DNA of 64,000 nucleotides, taken from contig NZ_BJVJ01000024.1 in the NCBI RefSeq assembly GCF_007989085.1, forward strand, positions 1 to 64,000. Direction: 5' to 3'. The notes under the pieces were generated by a model that was not told where the DNA came from, did not search any database, and worked only from the letters and a program-made list of their open reading frames with translations. The DNA comes from Pseudonocardia sulfidoxydans NBRC 16205 (GTDB taxonomy: Bacteria; Actinomycetota; Actinomycetes; Mycobacteriales; Pseudonocardiaceae). Shown piece by piece: positions 54,855 through 63,099 of the stretch (the stretch's first letter is position 1; the number at the start of each line of letters is the position of its first letter). Both the position numbers and the translations under genes were made by a program.

Positions 54855-55082
54855 TCACGGGTTCTGCGACGACGAGTCGTCCAACCGGAAGCCGACCTTG
54901 AGCCCGACCTGGTAGTAGTCGACGCCGCCCTCGGCGAGGTGCCCCCGGATCTCGGTGACCTCGAACCAGTCCAGGTTGCGCAACGTCTCCGACGCGCGCG
55001 CCACCCCGTTGGTGATCGCCTCGTCCACGCTCGTGGTGGAGGTCCCGACGATCTCGGTCACGCGATACACGTTGCTCGACAT
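54855..55082 (-). CDS. dodecin family flavin-binding protein
   Basis: A 75-residue dodecin (Y-R-V-T-E-I-V-G-T-S start, N-L-D-W-F-E-V-T-E-I-R-G-H, Y-Y-Q-V-G-L-K-V-G-F-R). Dodecins form 12-subunit shells that store flavin or CoA. The ATG at 55082 is the natural start; the frame is open to 55115. It lies between two phoU genes, all on the minus strand; a functional link is not evident. Confidence 0.92.
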   Translation of the reverse strand: MSSNVYRVTEIVGTSTTSVDEAITNGVARASETLRNLDWFEVTEIRGHLAEGGVDYYQVGLKVGFRLDDSSSQNP

Positions 55083-55145
55083 GACCGATGTGTCCCCGAA
55101 CGAGCCCCGCGCCAAACGGCGGGACCGGCCCCGGGGCGGGGTAGG

Positions 55146-55802
55146 TCAGACGGTGAGCGGTCCCGGCATCTGTCCGGTGACCACGTAGACGATCCGGCGG
55201 GCCACGGCGACCGCGTGGTCGGCGTAGCGCTCGTAGAACCGGGCGAGCAGCGTGACGTCGACGGCCGCGGCGACGCCGTGGTCCCAGTCGCGGTCCATCA
55301 GCACGGTGAACATGTGCCGGTGCAGGTCGTCCATCGCGTCGTCGTCGGTCTCGAGCTCCGCCGCCGCCGCGAGGTCACGGCTGCGGATGACGGCGGCGGC
55401 CTTCGTGGCCAGCTCCACGCCGACGCGGCCCATCTCGGAGAAGTACGGGGCGATCTCGTCGGGCAGCACGGGCTGCGGGTGCCGGCGGCGGGCCGCCTGC
55501 GCCACGTGCAGCGCCAGGTCGCCCATGCGCTCGATGTCGCCGGCGCCGTGGATGGCCGACACGACGATCCGCAGGTCCGTCGCCACTGGCGCCTGCAGCG
55601 CCAGCAGCGCGAACGCCTGCTCCTCGGCCCGGTCCCTGACACCGTCGATGCCGACGTCCTCGGAGATGACCTCCTCCGCCAGCTGGAGGTCGGCGTTCAG
55701 GAGGGCGTGCGTCGCCTTCCCCAGTGCGGCCGCCACCCTGTCGCACATGTCCGCCAGCCGGTTGGCGAGCTCGTCGAGTTGTTCCTGGTAGTGGTCACGC
55801 AT
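55146..55802 (-). CDS. phoU: phosphate regulator PhoU, copy 2
   Basis: A 218-residue PhoU with the same two-bundle layout as copy 1: [10 protein letters not shown] and [15 protein letters not shown]. It differs mainly near the N-terminus ([12 protein letters not shown]). By position this is the likely counterpart of mycobacterial phoY2. The two copies may divide phosphate signalling and persistence-type roles as proposed for PhoY1/PhoY2, but that is inference. Confidence 0.93.
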   Translation of the reverse strand: MRDHYQEQLDELANRLADMCDRVAAALGKATHALLNADLQLAEEVISEDVGIDGVRDRAEEQAFALLALQAPVATDLRIVVSAIHGAGDIERMGDLALHVAQAARRRHPQPVLPDEIAPYFSEMGRVGVELATKAAAVIRSRDLAAAAELETDDDAMDDLHRHMFTVLMDRDWDHGVAAAVDVTLLARFYERYADHAVAVARRIVYVVTGQMPGPLTV

Positions 55803-55903
55803 GCCGGAAAGCCTACGGCGAAGGGTCCGCCGAGTCCGCTCCCGTGAGTGAACCGACGGTGAACGATCGCGGTCTTCCGCCTGCTCAGAGGGCCCGCGGG
55901 GCC

Positions 55904-58042
55904 TCAGGAGCACGTGTCGGCGACCGGCCCCGCCGCCGCGGGCGCACCCGCGGGCGTCGTGGAGACCGCCCGGATCGTCCCGTCGAACGAGTCGCCCAGG
56001 ACCAGCTGAAGGACACCGCTCGCCGTCGCGTCGGGAACCGACCGTGCCGACGGCACCGCCGACGCCACCACCTGCGCCTCCGCCGACCGGTCCGGGGAGA
56101 ACCGGATCACCGTGTCGGCCGCGGGCCGCGACGCGTTGGCCACCGACCCGATCCCGAACGTCACCGCCCGCAGCCGCGACGCGACGTCCTGGGCCAGACC
56201 GGTGCGCTGCGACGCGTTCAGCACGTCCACCGAGATCGCGGACGGCGCCGGCACGTCGACCGTGCTCGGCGTGACCTCGGGAAGTGGCGCGCCCGTCCGC
56301 AGCGCCGTGAACAGCGCCGACGCGTCCCGGTCACGCAGCACCGCGTTGCCGCGGGTGTTGATCTCCCCCGTAGTCGGCACCGTGACGAACGGAGCCTGCG
56401 GGCCGGTGCCCCGCACCGTCGACGCCGCCGCCAGCAGCTGGTCGACGTCCATCCCGTCGGCCACCACCGACCGGCCCAGCACCTGCCCGAACGCGGTGCT
56501 GCCGAACGGGTTCAGCAGCGCCGGCGTCGACAGCGCGCCGTCGAGCGCCGACGCCAGCACCCGCTGCTGGCGGTCGACGAGCCCCTCGTCGGTCCCGGCG
56601 TCGCCCTGCACGTGCCGCGCCCGCACGACTCCCGCCGCGGTGGCCGCGTCGAGCGTGACCTCACCGGCGCCGGAGGTCACGGTGCCGAGCACCCCGTCGA
56701 CGACCGGGCGGTCCAGGCACACCGGCAGCCCGCCGAGGGTGCCCGCCATGTCGCCCAGCCCGCCGAGCTCGACCGCCGCGAAGGCCGACACCGACAGCCC
56801 CGTGAGCTGCTGCACGACCCGCACCACACACGCCGGCCCGCCCGACCGGTAGGCGGTGTCGATCGTCGTCCGCGTCTCCGCGGGCACGGTCTGGTCGAGG
56901 TAGCCGCCCGTGGCCGGGTCCCAACCCCGGCACGGCGGCCGGTTGATCTCCAGGTTCCGCGGGAACGACAGCCGCGTCACCACGCCACCGTCGGCCGGGG
57001 TGTGGGCCAGCACGATCGTGTCGGACCCCGGATCGGTCCCCGTGGTGGTGTCGACGCCCAGCAGGAGCACGTTGTGGGTGCCCGCCTGGGCCTCGGCGTC
57101 GAGCACCGCGGCAGACTCCGGGTCCAGGGCGGCGACCTGCTGGATGCGGCCGTCGAGACCGAGCTTCGACGACCAGCCCACCGTCATGGCGACGAACACG
57201 GCCAGGGCCGCCGCCACCGCCGCCCAGCGCAGCCGACGTGCGCCCGTGTCGATGTCCGGGGACCAGGGGCCGCCCGCGGGAAGCGGTTCCGGAGGCTCGT
57301 CGTCGTACGTCCCGTCGTGCTCGCGGGGTGGGACGGGGCCACGGTGTGCGGCCGACAGCCGGGTCAGGCTCTCGTCGATCCTCCTGCGGCGCGCGTGACC
57401 GTCGTCGGGGGTGGCGAGGTCGACGGGCTCCTCCGCGTCGGTGTCACCGGTCGCGGCCGTGACCCCAGCGACGCCCTCGGGCGCGACTCCGTCGGTGCCC
57501 TCGGGCGCGACCCCACCGGTGCCTTTGGGCGCGACCCCGCCGAGGGCCTCGATCAGGCCCGGGGGCAGGGAGCTCGGCGTAGGCCTGGTCGCGGCCCGAG
57601 AGCCCGCCGGTGTCGCCGCCGGTGTTGCCGCCGGTGTCGGGGGGTTCGGGGGAGGTGCGGGGCGGCGCGGTTCCGCGGGGGGAGCGCCCGGAGGCGGCGA
57701 AGCAACCCTGGGGATGGTGGTCGTCGGGATCGCGGCGGTCGGGGGCGTCGTCGCCCGGATCGCGGTCGTCGGTGGGCCGTCCCGGGCGTCGTCGCGGACC
57801 CTGGGGTGTTCCGGCGAGGCGTCGTCGATCCGCGGTTGCAGCTGCGTGAACTGCTCTGTGACGGGATCGCCGCCGACCACCGGCAGCACCGACGTGTGCG
57901 GCGTCGCACCGTCCCCACGGGGGCTTCGCCCGCGCCGACCGGTCGTATCCCGGTCAGGCTCCCCGGGGGAACGTGGTTCCGGGGGAGTGTGCGGGCGGCG
58001 CCGGGCCGAGGGCTCCCGCGGACGGTCCGACCCGTTCGGCAC
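55904..58042 (-). CDS. LytR-CpsA-Psr (LCP) family cell-wall ligase
   Basis: A 712-residue protein: a disordered cytoplasmic N-terminus of about 270 residues (Pro/Thr-rich, with 8-residue repeats such as G-G-V-A-P-K-G-T at about 168-194), a membrane segment at 271-291, an LCP domain ([22 protein letters not shown]) and a C-terminal LytR_C domain (I-S-V-D-V-L-N-A-S). LCP proteins attach polysaccharides to peptidoglycan (arabinogalactan-like in this group). GTG at 58042 is set by AGGAGG 5 nt upstream. Confidence 0.9.
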   Translation of the reverse strand: MPNGSDRPREPSARRRPHTPPEPRSPGEPDRDTTGRRGRSPRGDGATPHTSVLPVVGGDPVTEQFTQLQPRIDDASPEHPRVRDDARDGPPTTAIRATTPPTAAIPTTTIPRVASPPPGAPPAEPRRPAPPPNPPTPAATPAATPAGSRAATRPTPSSLPPGLIEALGGVAPKGTGGVAPEGTDGVAPEGVAGVTAATGDTDAEEPVDLATPDDGHARRRRIDESLTRLSAAHRGPVPPREHDGTYDDEPPEPLPAGGPWSPDIDTGARRLRWAAVAAALAVFVAMTVGWSSKLGLDGRIQQVAALDPESAAVLDAEAQAGTHNVLLLGVDTTTGTDPGSDTIVLAHTPADGGVVTRLSFPRNLEINRPPCRGWDPATGGYLDQTVPAETRTTIDTAYRSGGPACVVRVVQQLTGLSVSAFAAVELGGLGDMAGTLGGLPVCLDRPVVDGVLGTVTSGAGEVTLDAATAAGVVRARHVQGDAGTDEGLVDRQQRVLASALDGALSTPALLNPFGSTAFGQVLGRSVVADGMDVDQLLAAASTVRGTGPQAPFVTVPTTGEINTRGNAVLRDRDASALFTALRTGAPLPEVTPSTVDVPAPSAISVDVLNASQRTGLAQDVASRLRAVTFGIGSVANASRPAADTVIRFSPDRSAEAQVVASAVPSARSVPDATASGVLQLVLGDSFDGTIRAVSTTPAGAPAAAGPVADTCS

Positions 58043-58157
58043 GGTCACCTCCTCGGCCAAAGCGAGAGGGCGGACCCGGCCGTGTTCGACCGACGATCCG
58101 CCCCCGCGTCCGCCCGAGTTTACGGAGCCGACCCCCCGCGGCCGCCCGGGGGCGTGC

Positions 58158-58994
58158 TCACCCCGTGGTGCGGACCGGCTGCGGGATCGACCGGCGACGC
58201 GACGCCGGACCCGCCAGCCGCACCAGCCCGGTGCGCTCCGACCGGTACGCGACGGCGTTGCGGCCCGCCTGCTTCGCCGTGTACAGGTGCGCGTCGGCGG
58301 CACCGATGAGGCGCTCGACGTCGGTGGGGCGGCTGTCCGAGTGCGCGACCCCGATGCTCACCGTGACCCGCAGGTCCGGGTGCAGCTCGTGCCACGGGTG
58401 CTGCGCGACCCGTTCCCGCGCCGCCTCGCACCAGCGCACCGCGTCGGCCAGCGCGCGGCCCGGCATGACCAGCGCGAACTCCTCGCCACCGTAGCGGGCG
58501 CAGAACGCGCCGTCGGGCAGCGCCGCGTCGAGCTCGGCGACCATCCGCTGCAGCACCCGGTCGCCCAGCAGGTGGCCGTGGGTGTCGTTGACCAGCTTGA
58601 AGTGGTCGATGTCGGCCAGCGCCACGCAGATGCCCGCGGTGCGGACGGTGTCGTCGCCCAGGTCGGCGAGATCGGTGAGCAGCGCGTCGAGCCGCTCGTC
58701 CAGGTAGCGACGGTTGTAGCTCGCCGTCAGGCTGTCGCGGCGACTCTGCTCCCGCGCCTCCGCGTGCTCGCGGCGCAACCGGTCCAACTCGTCGGGTGCC
58801 GCCGTCGCGCTGCCCGCCATGTGGTGCAGCCGGACCGCCGCCCGCAGGTGCGTGTACGCCTGCTCCCACAGGCCCTGCGCGGCGAGCTTCTCCGCCTCCG
58901 CGGTGTGCCGGGCGGCGCGGGCCGCGGCCACGGCAGGGGTCGCCTCGACGTCACCGATCGGCATCGGCCCCGCCGTCACCGTCGCATCGCTCAC
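58158..58994 (-). CDS. diguanylate cyclase (GGDEF)
   Basis: A 278-residue cytoplasmic protein: an N-terminal helical, TPR-like part (A-A-Q-G-L-W-E-Q-A-Y-T-H-L-R-A-A-V) and a GGDEF domain with the intact R-Y-G-G-E-E-F motif, D-I-D-H-F-K and D-S-L-T-A-S-Y-N-R-R-Y. It should make cyclic-di-GMP. The GTG at 58994 has GGGGG upstream; a longer frame to 60161 overlaps dus and is a shadow. It is the second cyclic-di-GMP gene in the window. Confidence 0.92.
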   Translation of the reverse strand: MSDATVTAGPMPIGDVEATPAVAAARAARHTAEAEKLAAQGLWEQAYTHLRAAVRLHHMAGSATAAPDELDRLRREHAEAREQSRRDSLTASYNRRYLDERLDALLTDLADLGDDTVRTAGICVALADIDHFKLVNDTHGHLLGDRVLQRMVAELDAALPDGAFCARYGGEEFALVMPGRALADAVRWCEAARERVAQHPWHELHPDLRVTVSIGVAHSDSRPTDVERLIGAADAHLYTAKQAGRNAVAYRSERTGLVRLAGPASRRRSIPQPVRTTG

Positions 58995-59128
58995 GTCATC
59001 ACCCCCGTCGCCATGCCGATTGTCTCGTCGTGACAGGTGTGACGCTTGAGGTTTCCGGGCCTGCGCAACCCTTTCGCGCCCGACTCCACACGACCGGGCG
59101 AGGACGCCTGCACCGGCCGTAGAGGCGA

Positions 59129-60319
59129 TCACCCGCCGGAATGATCCAGTTCCGCACCGAACGGCACCGACGGGTCGCACGGGTCGTCCAGCCAGTGCTC
59201 CGGCAGCACGACACGCCCCGGCGACCCCTGCCGCCCACGCGGGCCCTCGGCGTCGGCGGGGAACGGCTCGTCGTGGTCGAGCATCGCCAGCAGCTCGTAG
59301 AGCTCGTCGATGCTCGCCACCATGCCCAGCCGCTTGCGGACGTCCCCGCCCACCGGGAACCCCTTCAGGTACCAGGCGATGTGCTTGCGGACGTCGCGGA
59401 TGCCCTTGTGGTCGCCCATGTGCTCGCACAACAGCACCGCGTGCCGACGGATCGTCGCCGCGACCGTGCCCAGGTTCGGCGGCGTCGGCAGCGGCCGGCC
59501 CGCGAACGCCGCCTCCAGGTCGGCGAACAGCCACGGCCTGCCCAGACAGCCCCGCCCGATCACCACCCCGTCGCAGCCGGTCTGCGCGACCATCGCGAGC
59601 GCGTCGTCGGCGGAGAAGATGTCGCCGTTGCCCAGCACGGGAAGCTCCGCGGGCATCGCGTCGCGCAGCCGGGAGATCATCGACCAGTCGGCCGTGCCCG
59701 AGTAACGCTGCGCCGCGGTCCGGGCGTGCAGCGCCACCGCCGACACCCCGCAGTCCCGCGCGATCCGCGCGGCCTCGAGGAACGTGTGGTGCTCGTCGTC
59801 GATGCCGATGCGCATCTTCACCGTCACCGGGATGCCGGCCGGCGCCGCGTTGTCCACGGCGGCCCGCACGATGCGCTCGAACAACCGCACCTTGTACGGC
59901 AACGCCGCCCCGCCCCCGCGACGCGTCACCTTGGGTACGGGGCAGCCGAAGTTCAGGTCCAGGTGATCGGCCAGGTCCCGCTCCGCGATGACCCGCACCG
60001 CCGCGCCGATCGTCGCCGGGTCGACGCCGTAGAGCTGCATCGACCGCGGGTGCTCGTCGGGGTCGAACGCGATCATGCGGAACGTCAGCGGGTTGCGCTC
60101 CACCAGCCCGCGCGACGTGATCATCTCGCACACGTAGTAGCCCGCGCCCTGCTCGCGGCACAGCCGCCGGAAACCGGGGTTGGTGATCCCGGCCATCGGC
60201 GCCAGCACCACCGGGGTGTCGACGGAGAACTTCCCGATACGCAGCGGCGGCAGCACCGGCGTCGTGGCCGGTGCTGCCGCCGTGGTCGCCGGGCGGGCGA
60301 CGAGGTCCTGCACACTCAC
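59129..60319 (-). CDS. dusB: tRNA dihydrouridine synthase
   Basis: A 396-residue FMN-dependent TIM-barrel enzyme reducing uridine in the tRNA D-loop. Seen: A-P-M-A-G-I-T-N, the catalytic Cys in N-F-G-C-P-V-P-K-V, H-A-R-T and V-L-G-N-G-D-I-F-S, and G-R-G-C-L-G-R-P-W. Overall it fits the DusB-like actinobacterial family. It starts 20 nt after the SodC-like stop, so the two may be co-transcribed. Confidence 0.94.
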   Translation of the reverse strand: MSVQDLVARPATTAAAPATTPVLPPLRIGKFSVDTPVVLAPMAGITNPGFRRLCREQGAGYYVCEMITSRGLVERNPLTFRMIAFDPDEHPRSMQLYGVDPATIGAAVRVIAERDLADHLDLNFGCPVPKVTRRGGGAALPYKVRLFERIVRAAVDNAAPAGIPVTVKMRIGIDDEHHTFLEAARIARDCGVSAVALHARTAAQRYSGTADWSMISRLRDAMPAELPVLGNGDIFSADDALAMVAQTGCDGVVIGRGCLGRPWLFADLEAAFAGRPLPTPPNLGTVAATIRRHAVLLCEHMGDHKGIRDVRKHIAWYLKGFPVGGDVRKRLGMVASIDELYELLAMLDHDEPFPADAEGPRGRQGSPGRVVLPEHWLDDPCDPSVPFGAELDHSGG

Positions 60320-60338
60320 CCGGCCGATTGTCCTCCGT

Positions 60339-60926
60339 CTAGAAGCCGACGTTCACGCAGGCCAGCCGGTCACCCGCCGTACCGGCCTTCCCCGGCTCCA
60401 TCGACGTGTGGTTCGCGTGCACCACCACCGACTTCGGCGCCGCCGTATCGGTGAAGTCCCACGCCACCTTCGACGTCGCCGACGCGGCCCCCGACCCACC
60501 TGTCGACAGGTCCAGCCAGATCTCGTTCTGCGGGTTCGCGAAGGCCGGGTCGACGCTCGGCGTCACCGGGTCCTTCTCGTGCTGGAAGTGCGGCCCCGAG
60601 TCGGCAGCCGCTGCGCCGCAAGGCTTCGTGTGGGCGTGCGCGCCGTAGTGATGGTCGGGCAACAGACCTGTGACCGTCAGCGTGACCGTCGACGACCCGC
60701 CACCCGAGCGCGACGACACCGCCACCGACGAACCCAGCGGCACGAGATCGGGCTTGTACGTGATCGCCGCCGTGTCGGAGGCGGAGAACTCCGTGGCGAC
60801 GTCCACCGCCCGGGCCTGGGCGTTCACCGCGGTCGCGGGCGCGTCCGACGGGCGCTCCGAGTTCGAGCAGCCGACGAGCAGCAGGGCGGCGAGAACGATC
60901 GTCGCGGAAGTCCGCAATGCACGCAT
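60339..60926 (-). CDS. SodC-like copper superoxide dismutase lipoprotein, incomplete zinc site
   Basis: A 195-residue lipoprotein (lipobox L-L-V-G-C at residue 20). Copper ligands of the Cu/Zn SOD fold are present: His97 and His99 in H-A-H, His113 in G-P-H-F, His170 in V-V-V-H. A disulfide pair (Cys103, Cys190) is conserved. In the zinc loop, the usual third His before the Asp is missing: W-L-D139-L stands where R-H-V-G-D is expected. This suggests a copper-only enzyme, or one with altered metal use, that protects the envelope from superoxide. Confidence 0.85.
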   Translation of the reverse strand: MRALRTSATIVLAALLLVGCSNSERPSDAPATAVNAQARAVDVATEFSASDTAAITYKPDLVPLGSSVAVSSRSGGGSSTVTLTVTGLLPDHHYGAHAHTKPCGAAAADSGPHFQHEKDPVTPSVDPAFANPQNEIWLDLSTGGSGAASATSKVAWDFTDTAAPKSVVVHANHTSMEPGKAGTAGDRLACVNVGF

Positions 60927-61067
60927 CGGAGCAGGATCGCCGATGACACACCGTGACCGACGGCAGGTGGGGGTGGCGGCGCGACGAAGGTCACGGGCAG
61001 ACCCCGGTGGGGCGGCGGTGCGGGGGAGCGGCAGGTCGTAGTCTGGCGTGGGCGCTGCGGCGCCTGC

Positions 61068-61140
61068 GGGCCTCTAGCTCAATCGGCAGAGCAGCGGACT
61101 TTTAATCCGCGGGTTCGGGGTTCGATCCCCCGGGGGCCCA
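61068..61140 (+). tRNA. tRNA-Lys (TTT anticodon)
   Basis: A 73-nt cloverleaf: acceptor GGGCCTC pairing with GGGGCCC (one G-T pair), anticodon stem GCGGA/TCCGC with loop CTTTTAA, and T-arm CGGGG-TTCGATC-CCCCG. CCA is not encoded. Its 3' end is the likely attachment site of the integrated element whose integrase follows. Confidence 0.97.
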
Positions 61141-61141
61141 C
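61100..61141 (+). other. probable attL in the tRNA-Lys 3' half
   Basis: Tyrosine integrases of actinomycete elements commonly recombine in tRNA 3' ends, and an integrase starts 84 nt downstream of this one. The matching direct repeat (attR) should be beyond the right edge of the window, so the exact core is not visible. Confidence 0.5.
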
Positions 61142-61189
61142 ACCATCTGACCTGCAGATATGGCAATCGCCGCCCTGCCAGCCAAGGCC

Positions 61190-61218
61190 CTGACTGCGAG
61201 TCTGACTGCGGATAGACT
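61190..61218 (+). promoter_or_regulatory. leaderless integrase promoter with 12-bp direct repeats
   Basis: CTGACT (61190-61195) and TAGACT (61213-61218) with a 17-nt spacer; the -10 ends exactly 6 nt before the ATG. CTGACTGCG occurs twice, 12 nt apart (61190 and 61202), and could bind a regulator or the integrase arm domain. Confidence 0.6.
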
Positions 61219-61224
61219 GCCGAC

Positions 61225-62532
61225 ATGGCTACCGCGGTACCGAAGCGTCAGCGCGGGACGATCCGGCAGCGGGGCAGCTCCTACCAGGTAGTCGTTTACG
61301 CCGGCCAGGATCCCGTCACCGGCAAGCGCCTCTATCTGACCGACTCCGCCCCCGACGCTCGCGAAGCGGAGCGGATCCGCCGTCGTTTCGTGGGCCAGGT
61401 CGACGAGCAGCGCAACGTCCGTACCCGTGTCACGCTCGGGAAGGCCTTGGAGTCGTGGTTGCGTACGCACGAGGCCGAGGAGTCGACGCTCGACGGCTAT
61501 CGCGGCTACATCCGCCGCACGATCGAACCCGCACTCGGCGACGTGCCCATAGGGAAGGTCACCGCGCAAGTCCTCGAGGAGTTCTACGCCGAGCTCCGAC
61601 GCTGCCGTCACCGCTGCCGAGACGGTGAGCCGGCGGTCGACCACCGGACGGCCGTAGCGCACGAATGCCGGGAGATCCGGCACAAACGCAAGCCCGGCCG
61701 TCCGGGCAAGACCCCGCACGACTGCGCGGCGGCGGGTTGCGTTGTCGTCGAGTGCCCGCCACACACCTGCACGCCGATGGCGGCGTCGTCCATCCGCCAG
61801 GTGCACTGGATCCTCAGCGCAGCATTCGCGGCCGCGGTCCGCTGGGAGTGGATCCGCAGCAACCCTGCCGAGGTGGCGAGGAAACCGAAGCAGCGTGCGC
61901 CACAACCGACGCCGCCGACGGCTGCAGAGGCGGCCCGGATCATCGAGGCAGCCTGGGCGCAGGACGACGAGTGGGGGACGCTCGTCTGGCTGGTGATGGT
62001 GACCGGCATGCGTCGAGCCGAGGTGCTCGCGCTCCGCTGGAGCGATGTCGACCTGCAGGGCGGCAAGCTCACCATCAGCCGCAGCTACGTGCGCACGAGT
62101 CGGCGAGCGCTGGAGAAGGACACAAAGACGCACCAGATGCGTCGGATCTCCCTCGACACGGCGACGGTGGAGGTGCTCGACGAGCACCGCCGGCGGGTTG
62201 AGGAGCAGGTCCGCCGGATTGGGCAGGAACCGACGCCGGCAGCGTTCCTGTTCTCGCACAAGCCGTTGCACGACGGGCCCGTGGATCCGAGCGGCGTGAC
62301 GCACCGGTACGGGCGGATGTGCGCGGAACTCGGGATCGACAGCCACCTCCATGCCCTACGGCACTACTCGGCGACCGAGCTGCTCACCGCGGGCGTCGAC
62401 CTGCGCACGGTGGCGGGTCGTCTCGGGCACGGGGGCGGTGGGGCGACCACGTTGCGCGTCTACGCCGCCTGGGTCGCCGAGGCCGACCAGCAGGCTGCCG
62501 AGGTTCTCGGCAGCCGCATGAAGCGGCGATGA
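61225..62532 (+). CDS. int: tyrosine site-specific integrase with Cys-rich insertion
   Basis: A 435-residue phage-type integrase: an N-terminal AP2-like arm-binding domain (G-T-I-R-Q-R-G-S-S-Y-Q-V), a SAM-like core-binding domain interrupted by a Cys/His-rich insert (residues about 127-182, with C-x3-C, H-E-C, H-D-C, V-E-C and H-T-C), and a catalytic domain with Arg in T-G-M-R-R-A-E, Lys in K-T-H-Q-M-R-R, H-A-L-R-H, L-G-H-G and Tyr in L-R-V-Y-A-A-W. All catalytic residues are present, so it should be active. It integrates an element into the adjacent tRNA-Lys gene. Confidence 0.95.
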   Translation: MATAVPKRQRGTIRQRGSSYQVVVYAGQDPVTGKRLYLTDSAPDAREAERIRRRFVGQVDEQRNVRTRVTLGKALESWLRTHEAEESTLDGYRGYIRRTIEPALGDVPIGKVTAQVLEEFYAELRRCRHRCRDGEPAVDHRTAVAHECREIRHKRKPGRPGKTPHDCAAAGCVVVECPPHTCTPMAASSIRQVHWILSAAFAAAVRWEWIRSNPAEVARKPKQRAPQPTPPTAAEAARIIEAAWAQDDEWGTLVWLVMVTGMRRAEVLALRWSDVDLQGGKLTISRSYVRTSRRALEKDTKTHQMRRISLDTATVEVLDEHRRRVEEQVRRIGQEPTPAAFLFSHKPLHDGPVDPSGVTHRYGRMCAELGIDSHLHALRHYSATELLTAGVDLRTVAGRLGHGGGGATTLRVYAAWVAEADQQAAEVLGSRMKRR

Positions 62533-62547
62533 GGGGCCGGCGCGGGC

Positions 62548-63096
62548 CTACGTCGAGGAGAGGCACCCCTCGACATCGACTGTGCTAATCGTCTGCAGTC
62601 GCCCAAGCATTTTCTCTGCCACCTGCACTCCCGCATCGTGCGCCAGCCGGCCGGAATGACTCGCTGAGGCGTCGGTCAACAGCCAAGATCGGATCCCGTG
62701 CTCGAACGCATCGACGGCGGTCTTAAGGACGCAGACCTCAGTGTCGATCCCGCACACGAACATGTCCGTCCACTGGAGTGACTCCGCGAGCGCTGAGCCC
62801 TCGTCGTTGAACAGCGTGTAGATCGTCTTGTCGATGACGGCCGTGGCTTTCCGGCTGAGGTCCTGCAACTCGTCGACGATGTCGATTTCTGGCGAGTCCT
62901 TGAGCTTCGACCACCCCATGACCCTCTCGAACGGGCTGCCGTCGTAGTTGAGATAGCGGGTGAACACGACGTCCCGACCGTTGTCGAGCCAATCTTGGGC
63001 TAGGCGTGCGACGATCGGCACGACGTGCCGGGAGTGCTCGGTTACGAATCCGTTCTGGACGTCGACGACGACCAGAACCGGGTTGATCTCTGGCAC
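62548..63096 (-). CDS. isochorismatase-family cysteine hydrolase
   Basis: A 182-residue cysteine hydrolase with the full triad: Asp in V-V-V-D-V-Q-N-G-F, Lys in V-I-D-K-T-I-Y and Cys in D-T-E-V-C-V-L-K-T-A. The family splits isochorismate, nicotinamide or N-carbamoyl amides; specificity is not clear. Base composition is less GC-rich than the core genes. GTG start 3 nt after the upstream gene, so they form an operon. Convergent with the integrase (15 nt apart) and thus part of the same integrated element. Confidence 0.88.
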   Translation of the reverse strand: MPEINPVLVVVDVQNGFVTEHSRHVVPIVARLAQDWLDNGRDVVFTRYLNYDGSPFERVMGWSKLKDSPEIDIVDELQDLSRKATAVIDKTIYTLFNDEGSALAESLQWTDMFVCGIDTEVCVLKTAVDAFEHGIRSWLLTDASASHSGRLAHDAGVQVAEKMLGRLQTISTVDVEGCLSST

Positions 63097-63099
63097 CTG

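Noticed and set aside
58130-58157. Hairpin downstream of the diguanylate cyclase as a terminator
   Set aside because: A CCCCCG/CGGGGG stem is present but short, and such runs are common in this GC-rich DNA.
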